The notes beneath the pieces are model-generated. The model did no database searches. It was not told the DNA's origin and saw only the letters and a list, made by a program, of their open reading frames with translations. 12,682 nucleotides of DNA from Magnetococcales bacterium (GTDB lineage: Bacteria > Pseudomonadota > Magnetococcia > Magnetococcales > JADFYX01), in assembly GCA_015232795.1 (NCBI GenBank), contig JADFYX010000040.1, positions 1 to 12,682 of the forward strand, in the 5' to 3' direction. The translations under genes were made by a program, and so were the position numbers. Shown here one piece after another: positions 7,533 through 12,682 of the stretch (position 1 is the stretch's first letter; each line of letters opens with the position of its first letter).

Positions 7533-8456
7533 ATGCGGGTATTATTAGCAGAACCAAGAGGTTTTTGTGCTGGTGTTGATCGGGCAATTGCTATTGTCGA
7601 AAAAGCTTTGGAAAAATTTGGTCCACCGATATATGTTCGCCATGAAATTGTCCATAATCGCTGGGTAGTAGATTCACTTAAACGCAAGGGTGCTATATTT
7701 GTAAAGGAGTTAAACGACATACCCGATGGCTCCACAGTGATATATTCCGCCCATGGAGTTTCAAAAGCCGTTGTAAAAGAAGGTAAAGCCAGACCTTTGC
7801 AGGTGTTGGACGCAACATGTCCTTTGGTGGGTAAGGTTCATAGAGAGGCAGAACGACTCGATAAAAACGGTCAGCGTATTATTTTAATTGGTCATAAGGG
7901 GCATCCAGAGGTTGAAGGCACAGTTGGTCAACTGGAGGATGGGCGGATTGAGGTTATCTCCCAAGTTAATGAAGTTGAAAAAATGGCCGCAAATGCAAAG
8001 CAAAAAACAGCTTTTATTACCCAAACCACCCTTTCAGTAGACGAAACAGCCGATGTTGTAGAAGCGTTGCGCAAGAAATTTCCCGGTATTAAAGAGCCGG
8101 GCCAAGAGGATATCTGTTATGCCACACAAAACAGACAAAATGCAGTTAAAGCATTGGTTAAAGAGTGTGATCTTATTTTAGTGATAGGCGCACCAAACAG
8201 CAGCAACTCCAACCGCTTGCGAGAGGTTGCCGAAAGGGGAGGGGTAAAGGCTCATTTAATTGAATCTGCCCATGATGTCGATATGGCTTGGCTGGCTGGG
8301 GTGCAATGTTTGGGGGTAACAGCGGGGGCTTCGGCTCCTGAAATTTTAATTGACGAGCTATTAAATTATCTATCAGACCTGGTAAAGCAGGTGGATGTTC
8401 TTTCGGTAAATGAGGAAAATCTAGTATTTCCTCTGCCTGTTATATTGCAAAATTAA
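7533..8456 (+). CDS. ispH: 4-hydroxy-3-methylbut-2-enyl diphosphate reductase
   Basis: Last step of the MEP isoprenoid pathway: a [4Fe-4S] enzyme that reduces HMBPP to IPP and DMAPP. The 307 residues match the family. Cluster-ligand cysteines are at 12 (RGFCAGV), 96 (DATCPLV) and 195 (EDICYATQNRQ). The substrate motif HPEVEGT places His124 and Glu126 at the classical positions, and TQTTLS, APNSSNSNRL and GVTAGASAPE follow. The ATG comes immediately after the pyrD stop with a good AGGAG at 7521-7525, seven bases upstream, so the genes are translationally coupled. The downstream neighbour converges, leaving 25 bases with no clear terminator. Confidence 0.97.
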   Translation: MRVLLAEPRGFCAGVDRAIAIVEKALEKFGPPIYVRHEIVHNRWVVDSLKRKGAIFVKELNDIPDGSTVIYSAHGVSKAVVKEGKARPLQVLDATCPLVGKVHREAERLDKNGQRIILIGHKGHPEVEGTVGQLEDGRIEVISQVNEVEKMAANAKQKTAFITQTTLSVDETADVVEALRKKFPGIKEPGQEDICYATQNRQNAVKALVKECDLILVIGAPNSSNSNRLREVAERGGVKAHLIESAHDVDMAWLAGVQCLGVTAGASAPEILIDELLNYLSDLVKQVDVLSVNEENLVFPLPVILQN

Positions 8457-8481
8457 GGGAAAGTTCGAAAAAAGGGTCTAT

Positions 8482-8841
8482 TTATCCAACTTCCGCTAAA
8501 CGCGCACAACTGATACATGTAGGTATGGCTGGTTCAAGCAGCAGACGTTTTTCGTTAATGGGTTCATCACACTTTATACAGTAGCCATAATCACCATTTT
8601 CAAGACGTTGCAACGCCCCTTTAATACGCAAAAGCTCAAGCTCTCGACGGCGTTGAGTCTCTTGGGCCATAGACTGCATCTGCATGGCATCCATACGGGA
8701 AAGACGGCCCACCTTGGTTTGGTCTAGCTCCACCGGATCTTGGGACTCTTTAGCAGTTGCGCAAATTTCCATAAGCTCAGTTTGTCGAGTTATTAAAAGC
8801 TGCCTCATCTTGGTTATATCTATATTGAGTTCACTATCCAT
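8482..8841 (-). CDS. DksA/TraR-family C4 zinc-finger protein
   Basis: 119 residues. An N-terminal helical, charged stretch (about 10-82, probably a coiled coil: RRRELELLRIKGALQRLENG) precedes a C4 zinc finger with Cys88, Cys91, Cys109 and Cys112 (CxxC, 17 residues, CxxC; YGYCIKCDEPI and PTCISCA). DksA-family proteins bind RNA polymerase through its secondary channel and tune transcription in the stringent response. This one belongs to the short TraR-like group, carrying PVELDQTKVGRLSRMDAMQ, and its role is inferred only from family. The start is set at ATG 8841, which overlaps the start codon of the divergent nuclease gene; Met12 (8808) is a possible alternative. No clear ribosome site is seen for either. 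It converges on ispH. Confidence 0.88.
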   Translation of the reverse strand: MDSELNIDITKMRQLLITRQTELMEICATAKESQDPVELDQTKVGRLSRMDAMQMQSMAQETQRRRELELLRIKGALQRLENGDYGYCIKCDEPINEKRLLLEPAIPTCISCARLAEVG

Positions 8842-9367
8842 GGTTAGATTTCAATCTTTTTTTGTTAAATTATTAATATTCTTGGCACTATTTTATCCCA
8901 ATGCCACACTAGCCTATGGGGAGTGGCGCGGGCAAGTGGTTTGGGTGCAAGATGGGGACTCTTTGCTAATAAAAAAAGGCGGTAAAAATATAAGAGTGCG
9001 TTTGCAAGGTATCGATGCCCCAGAAAAAGGCCAACCTTTTGCTGAAAAAGCCAAATATGCAGCCATAAAAATGGCAAAAAACCGTAATGTCCAGGTAGTG
9101 GTAAAAGAGAGAGATAAATTTGGACGAACTGTAGCAAAGGTTATTCTACCTGATGGGCGCAATATGAGCTACACAATGGTAGAGATGGGTTTAGCCTGGA
9201 GACATATCCGCTATGGCAAAGATCCCCACTTAAAAATTTTAGAGGCCCAAGCCCGCAAAAAAGGGGTAGGTCTATGGGCCGATAAAAAACCAACTCCTCC
9301 TTGGGTCTATAAACGTAAACGTAAACAAAGCCAAGGTAAGCAATGTAAAGGTTGTGGAGAGAGATAA
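8840..9367 (+). CDS. Secreted thermonuclease-like (SNase family) protein
   Basis: 175 residues. An N-terminal signal peptide (VKLLIFLALFY core, likely cleavage after TLA at residue 25) implies export. The SNase fold is complete: DGDSLLI (Asp38, Asp40, metal-binding region), VRLQGIDAPE (Arg54, Asp59, Glu62, equivalent to Arg35, Asp40 and Glu43 of staphylococcal nuclease) and DKFGR (Arg96, equivalent to Arg87), so a Ca-dependent nuclease is plausible. The tail is very basic with CKGCGER at the end, which may bind DNA, metal or a partner. The ATG at 8840 is chosen because it begins directly before the signal peptide; longer in-frame starts at 8684 would run through the opposite-strand DksA-like gene. 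Its start codon overlaps that gene's start. Confidence 0.88.
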   Translation: MVRFQSFFVKLLIFLALFYPNATLAYGEWRGQVVWVQDGDSLLIKKGGKNIRVRLQGIDAPEKGQPFAEKAKYAAIKMAKNRNVQVVVKERDKFGRTVAKVILPDGRNMSYTMVEMGLAWRHIRYGKDPHLKILEAQARKKGVGLWADKKPTPPWVYKRKRKQSQGKQCKGCGER

Positions 9368-9388
9368 GCCAATTTGCTATGTGGCTTT
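9366..9388. terminator. Weak candidate bidirectional terminator between converging genes
   Basis: AAGCCA (9366-9371) and TGGCTT (9382-9387) form a 6-bp stem with a 10-base loop, in the 19-base gap between the nuclease gene and the converging PilZ gene, and include the nuclease stop codon. Only a very short T-run follows (TTTA), so function is uncertain. Confidence 0.3.
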
Positions 9389-9710
9389 ACAGCTCCGTTA
9401 GCAGCACAATTTCATCTTCACTTTCAATTATCTTAAGGCCGATATGAAAACCATCTTCCTTTGTCTCGCAAAAAGAGACGTTGCATGTATAGCGTGCAAC
9501 CCCAATATCTTCTGGTATATCCAAAGCCACCTCGCTTTCCTCTTTTAGCATACGAGCAGATAGTATACCAAATCCCTCCAAGCCTAGATCAAGAACAGTG
9601 ACTTCAAAAAATGTGTTTTCAAAATAAATGGTCGCTCTCTCCTCTGTTTTTATCCGTTGGGAGACTCTTGAGCCAATAGGAATATCACGGTCAATTGGTA
9701 GACCTGTCAT
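9387..9710 (-). CDS. PilZ-domain protein, putative c-di-GMP receptor
   Basis: 107 residues, a single small beta-rich domain. RVSQR (RxxxR, residues 15-19), then DLGLEGFGI in place of the canonical [D/N]xSxxG, with Gly at the Ser position, and HIGLKI as the third conserved strand point to PilZ. Such domains bind c-di-GMP and act alone or through partners on motility, polysaccharide synthesis or envelope functions. Its ATG shares one base with the kdsB stop (TAATG), and AGAGGA at 9718-9723 is a good ribosome site, so translation is coupled to kdsB. That places a possible c-di-GMP sensor within an LPS operon. Binding is inferred; the Gly substitution could weaken it. Confidence 0.7.
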   Translation of the reverse strand: MTGLPIDRDIPIGSRVSQRIKTEERATIYFENTFFEVTVLDLGLEGFGILSARMLKEESEVALDIPEDIGVARYTCNVSFCETKEDGFHIGLKIIESEDEIVLLTEL

Positions 9711-10453
9711 TATTTATTCCTCTCAAGTATTTCCTGCACCTTTATCACATCTTCTGGTGTATCAACTCCTATCACTGCTTGGGAAATTGCAACAACCCTG
9801 ATTTTATAGCCATGCTCCAAAGCTCGTAGTTGTTCCAGGTTTTCTAGTTTCTCTAACTGGGTTGGGGCAAGCTTTGCAAATGTTTGTAAAAAATCGGCTT
9901 TATAAACATACAGCCCTATATGGCGCAGCATACCAGAAGGTATTTGCCCTTGGTTTTGTCCCTTGCTAAATGGTATAGGTAGACGAGAAAAATATAAGGC
10001 AAATCCCTGTTTATCCGTCACCACTTTTACCACGTTGCTATTGTTGGCATCTTCTCTATCTGTAAGATGGTGGGCCAGAGTTCCCATTACCACCGTATCA
10101 TCAGCCAAAAGAGGTGCTACTGCTTGGTTTATTGAATCTGGGTTAAGTAGGGGTTCGTCCCCCTGTACATTTATAATTATATCGGCATTTAGTTTTCTGG
10201 CAGCCTCTGCCACCCGGTCAGTTCCAGATAGATGGTCCAAAGAGGTCATTAATACCTCACCACCAAATTTTTTAACTGTTGCAAAAATCCGTTCATCGTC
10301 CGTTGCCACCACCACCTGGCTTACATCCGCCTGGGATGCCCGTTCATAGACATGCTGAATCATGGGCTTGCCAGCAAGTTCTATAAGCGGCTTGCCGGGT
10401 AGCCGGGAAGAGGCATAACGAGAGGGGATGACAACAGCGATATTTCTGCCCAT
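9710..10453 (-). CDS. kdsB: 3-deoxy-manno-octulosonate cytidylyltransferase (CMP-Kdo synthetase)
   Basis: Activates Kdo with CTP to CMP-Kdo for the inner core of lipopolysaccharide, in the cytoplasm. The 247 residues equal the family norm. Motifs: VIPSRYASSRLPGKPL (8-23), VVVATDDERI, SGTDRVAEA, IINVQGDEPLL (metal/nucleotide site), PIPFSKG, RHIGLYVYK and IGVDTPEDV near the C-terminus. The start directly follows the stop of the upstream DUF3108-like gene; GGAG at 10465-10468 lies eleven bases away, a somewhat long spacing that fits coupled translation. Its stop overlaps the PilZ start. Presence of kdsB shows the host makes a Kdo-containing outer membrane. Confidence 0.96.
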   Translation of the reverse strand: MGRNIAVVIPSRYASSRLPGKPLIELAGKPMIQHVYERASQADVSQVVVATDDERIFATVKKFGGEVLMTSLDHLSGTDRVAEAARKLNADIIINVQGDEPLLNPDSINQAVAPLLADDTVVMGTLAHHLTDREDANNSNVVKVVTDKQGFALYFSRLPIPFSKGQNQGQIPSGMLRHIGLYVYKADFLQTFAKLAPTQLEKLENLEQLRALEHGYKIRVVAISQAVIGVDTPEDVIKVQEILERNK

Positions 10454-11269
10454 TTAATCATCAACTCCACTATCTAAAGTAAGCTCTCCATGGCCTCCAC
10501 GTCCATCAAAATATTCCACCAGATCAGCAGCAACACCACCCAAACTCAAGTGGGTTTCTACCCTTAAGGGCAAACGTCTGTCATCAGCGGTCAGCCATAT
10601 ATCTATGACCTCCTCTTTACTGTATAAGCCACCATTTTTGGGTATTTTAAGAGTAACCGGAATAACATCAAACCAGCCCAAAGAGGTGTTTTTCTCTGTT
10701 ATTTTACCTACTTCCACCTTCATGATGAACACTTTTTTACTGTGTATGGTAGGAAAGCTATATACATGGTTTGGCTTTAGTTCTGGCAAGCTACGCAAGG
10801 TATAAAAAACCGCAATGGGATCGTTAACGTCCGGTGATGGTAGCACTATATTATGGGCTTTTTCACCTTCGCGATGTCTTGTAACCGTGGAATTTTCCCG
10901 ATTAAATTTATAATTTGTAACCCTGGTACGTTTTGAAGAGCGTTGATCTTTGTTGTAACGCAGGGTTTGATATTTATCTGCAGCAAGCATGTTTCCGTTA
11001 GAGCGAAGAGTATCGCGGATGTTATGGAGCAGCTTTACCATACCTGCCGCTTTAATAGTCGCCTCAAGTCTATATCTGCCGTCAGAGGACGATTTTCTTT
11101 TCATGGTGGCTAAACCAGCAGGAATACCCATCCAATGGACGTTATATATAAGCCGCTCCCCCACAACTGCGCCATATTTTGTGGCTGCAAAACTTTTATC
11201 GGCCCATATTAGAGAAAAACAGAAAAAAGCGGTGAGAAAAATAGCCAAGTGGATTTTAAAGTTTTTCAT
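10454..11269 (-). CDS. Exported DUF3108-like envelope protein
   Basis: 271 residues from the chosen ATG at 11269, beginning with a typical signal peptide (MKNFKIHLAIFLTAFFCF..., probable cleavage after SFA). The mature part matches the DUF3108 pattern: GERLIYNVHWMGIPAGLATM, then a long beta-rich stretch with DPIAVFYTLRSLP, and a C-terminal DIWLTADDRRLPLRVETHLSLGG. Family members are uncharacterised periplasmic proteins, often near envelope or LPS genes; the biochemical role is unknown. The frame extends upstream to Met12 (11287) and a TTG (11320), but the signal peptide fits best at 11269; no start has a convincing ribosome site. It is first in the operon with kdsB and the PilZ gene, so it probably serves the envelope. 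Confidence 0.75.
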   Translation of the reverse strand: MKNFKIHLAIFLTAFFCFSLIWADKSFAATKYGAVVGERLIYNVHWMGIPAGLATMKRKSSSDGRYRLEATIKAAGMVKLLHNIRDTLRSNGNMLAADKYQTLRYNKDQRSSKRTRVTNYKFNRENSTVTRHREGEKAHNIVLPSPDVNDPIAVFYTLRSLPELKPNHVYSFPTIHSKKVFIMKVEVGKITEKNTSLGWFDVIPVTLKIPKNGGLYSKEEVIDIWLTADDRRLPLRVETHLSLGGVAADLVEYFDGRGGHGELTLDSGVDD

Positions 11270-11451
11270 AAAAACAATGTTTTGCATTGCATGTCCATAA
11301 AAAATACTTGGCTGTGCCAAGTTTGGTTGAATAATTACACCAATAAACCACTTAAATACAAACGTCCTTTCTGCTCTGTCTTTAAGGTTGAAAATGGTGT
11401 ATTACTTTCTTTTTTTAAATGCTAGCTCTTTTATAACCGGAATAAAACGTG

Positions 11452-11991
11452 ATGACATCAATAAATCGAGCGATAATTCTAGATCGGGACGGAGTTTTAA
11501 ACGAAAACCGTTCAACCTATGTACAAAACCCGGACCAGTTAAAGATTATAGCAGGCGTTCCCCAGGCAATTTTCAAGTTAAACCAGGCAAACTACAAAGT
11601 TTTGCTAGCCACCAACCAAGCCTGTATTGGTAAAGGGATAATTTCACCGGGCACTCTAACAAATATTCACAAAAAATTATACAGCGAAATTGCCAAGGCA
11701 GGTGGAAAAATTGATGCAATCTATCACTGCCCCCACACAAACGCAGACAACTGCAACTGTAGAAAGCCCAAGCCGGGCATGTTGATTCAAGCCCAAAAAG
11801 AGTGGAACTTCAACCCTACTAAAACATGGTTTGTGGGTGATACCCCCAGAGATATGGAGGCAGCTAAAGGGGCAAACTGCAAAGGGGCGTTGGTGCTAAC
11901 TGGCTTGGGGGCCGAAAGCGCGAACAAGGTTCCCAACCACCCCCATTTTAATAATCTAGCGGAATTTGTTGATTTTTTGTTAAAAAATTAG
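11452..11991 (+). CDS. gmhB: HAD-IIIA phosphatase, probable D-glycero-D-manno-heptose 1,7-bisphosphate phosphatase
   Basis: 179 residues. Catalytic HAD motif I LDRDGVLN (nucleophile Asp11, acid/base Asp13), ATNQACIGKG as motif II, a zinc loop CPHTNADNCNCRKPKPGM with C-x-H-x5-C-x-C ligands, and WFVGDTPRDMEAA as motif IV. GmhB removes the C7 phosphate in ADP-heptose synthesis for the LPS inner core, which fits the divergent kdsB operon. The related histidinol-phosphate phosphatase (HisB-N type) has the same motifs and cannot be fully excluded. ATG 11452 is chosen; a GTG at 11449 just upstream is equally close to the weak GGA ribosome site (11439-11441). It is followed by an inverted repeat and the convergent WD40 gene. 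Confidence 0.8.
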   Translation: MTSINRAIILDRDGVLNENRSTYVQNPDQLKIIAGVPQAIFKLNQANYKVLLATNQACIGKGIISPGTLTNIHKKLYSEIAKAGGKIDAIYHCPHTNADNCNCRKPKPGMLIQAQKEWNFNPTKTWFVGDTPRDMEAAKGANCKGALVLTGLGAESANKVPNHPHFNNLAEFVDFLLKN

Positions 11992-12001
11992 GGCCGGAGT
12001 A

Positions 12002-12057
12002 TAATCCTAGATTTGGCAGTTGGCGGTGCGTGGCGACAACTGCCGAATCTAGGTTTA
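12002..12057. repeat. 17-bp inverted repeat between gmhB and the WD40 gene
   Basis: CCTAGATTTGGCAGTTG (12006-12022) pairs with 12037-12053, one G-U wobble only, around a 14-base GC-rich loop; three more pairs form outside after one mismatch. It lies between converging genes, 14 bases past the gmhB stop and 14 before the WD40 stop. Only short T-runs flank it, so it may be a bidirectional terminator or a repetitive extragenic hairpin; the sequence alone does not decide. Confidence 0.7.
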
Positions 12058-12071
12058 AAGCAAAGGCAAAC

Positions 12072-12682
12072 TTAAACAGGCATAATCTCCAGCCTATCGC
12101 GGATAAACTCTGGAAATTCCCCTGCCGGGTATACGCACTGGTTATCGACAAAACCCAATTTATCTAAACCAGTCTCGTTGCCAGCAAAGTTATCTGCCCC
12201 ATCACGGGTCAGCCAAGCACCATCTGCCCAACCAATAAAAGTTGCCATACACGCTCCACTATTAACATCCCATAGTTTGACGGTTGCGTCATCCCCAGCC
12301 GAGAGGATATATGCTGCGTCCGGGCTGAAAGTTACACTCCAGACTGCGCCAGAATGGTCTTTAAAAGATCGGATCAACTTGCCACTTTCTCTCTCCCATA
12401 GCCTGATGGTTGCGTCCTCCCCAGCCGCGAGGATATATGCTGCGTCCGGGCTGAAAGTTACACTGAAGACGGGGCCTTTATGGTCTTTAAAAGATCGGAT
12501 CAACTTGCCACTTTCTCTCTCCCATAGCCTGATGGTGGAGTCATCCCCAGCCGCGAGGATATATGCTGCGTCCGGGCTGAAAGTTACACTCCAGACTATG
12601 CCTTTATGGTCTTTAAAAGATCGTATCAACTTGCCACTTTCTCTCTCCCATAGTCTGATGGTTGCGTCCTCCCCAGCCGCGA
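12072..12682 (-). CDS. WD40-repeat protein, 5' partial (C-terminal part seen)
   Basis: The frame is open to the right edge, so the N-terminus and any effector domain lie outside. Three and a partial fourth WD40 blades are visible, 42 residues each: SVTFSPDAAYIL, AAGEDATIRLW and GKLIRSFKDH recur. The last blade, ending LWDVNSGACMATF, is more diverged. A 60-residue non-repeat tail follows (DGAWLTRDGADNF, LGFVDNQCVYPAGEFPEFI), which resembles the C-terminal tails of bacterial WD40 proteins linked to caspase or NTPase modules; that link is recollection, not proof. WD40 propellers are scaffolds or recognition surfaces. No catalytic residues are seen here. The repeat unit is about 52% G+C (66 of 126 bases), against about 41% in a counted stretch of gmhB. 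Product and partners are unknown. Confidence 0.9.
   Translation of the reverse strand, partial: AAGEDATIRLWERESGKLIRSFKDHKGIVWSVTFSPDAAYILAAGDDSTIRLWERESGKLIRSFKDHKGPVFSVTFSPDAAYILAAGEDATIRLWERESGKLIRSFKDHSGAVWSVTFSPDAAYILSAGDDATVKLWDVNSGACMATFIGWADGAWLTRDGADNFAGNETGLDKLGFVDNQCVYPAGEFPEFIRDRLEIMPV
12245..12682 (-). repeat. Tandem 126-bp WD40 repeat units
   Basis: Units at 12371-12496 and 12497-12622 match at 118 of 126 bases. The 60 bases of the next unit (12623-12682) differ at two positions from the first. The older unit (12245-12370) matches well only in its 12301-12370 half. Each unit encodes one 42-residue blade. Such identity points to recent unequal exchange or gene conversion, and the array continues off the right edge. 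Confidence 0.95.

Noticed and set aside
8684..8839. Longer N-terminus for the nuclease, from 8684
   Set aside because: The added residues are the antisense of the DksA-like gene and would bury the clear signal peptide that starts at 8840.
11270..11320. Longer start (TTG 11320 or ATG 11287) for the DUF3108-like protein
   Set aside because: The signal peptide begins naturally at ATG 11269 and no ribosome site supports the longer forms, though they are not excluded.
12371..12622. Variable codons as product of a diversity-generating retroelement
   Set aside because: Substitutions are not restricted to template adenines, and no template repeat or reverse transcriptase is in the window; repeat shuffling explains the pattern better.
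12245..12682. Tandem repeats read as a CRISPR array
   Set aside because: The period is 126 bases with no spacers, and the units are in frame and encode WD40 blades.

Overview
The window comes from a Gram-negative bacterium, most likely a proteobacterium. It carries lipopolysaccharide genes (kdsB and a gmhB-like phosphatase), a DksA/TraR-type zinc-finger protein, MEP-pathway ispH and several cyclic-di-GMP domains. Base composition is moderately AT-rich. The response-regulator receiver at the left edge has the style seen in alphaproteobacteria and magnetotactic relatives, but I cannot fix the taxon from the sequence alone.

Left part (1-6457, + strand). This holds a large c-di-GMP signalling protein whose N-terminus lies off the window (receiver, PAS, PAS, degenerate GGDEF, intact EAL). 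It is followed by a nucleotide-sugar block: galU, ugd and an algC/manB-type phosphohexomutase. The mutase makes glucose-1-phosphate (or mannose-1-phosphate), GalU makes UDP-glucose and Ugd oxidises it to UDP-glucuronate, so the block supplies precursors for surface or exopolysaccharide. A terminator separates galU from ugd, and ugd and the mutase are tightly coupled.

Middle (6458-9367). A very stable 15-bp hairpin is followed by pyrD (class 1B dihydroorotate dehydrogenase, probable TTG start) and, directly abutting it, ispH. A DksA-like gene (- strand) and a secreted staphylococcal-nuclease-like gene (+ strand) then diverge from overlapping start codons.

Right part (9387-12682). A - strand operon, DUF3108-like envelope protein > kdsB > PilZ-domain protein, has stop and start codons that abut or overlap. 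A gmhB-like heptose-bisphosphate phosphatase diverges from it. After a 17-bp inverted repeat, the window ends inside a - strand WD40-repeat gene. Its 126-bp units are almost identical, and the differences between the units I compared in full sit in a few amino-acid-changing codons. This resembles the self-diversifying WD40 recognition domains of NLR-like or conflict proteins and is the most interesting thing in the window. Its N-terminal effector, if there is one, lies beyond the right edge.

Overall this looks like ordinary chromosomal envelope and housekeeping DNA, with c-di-GMP signalling at two points and one accessory-looking repeat protein at the right edge.
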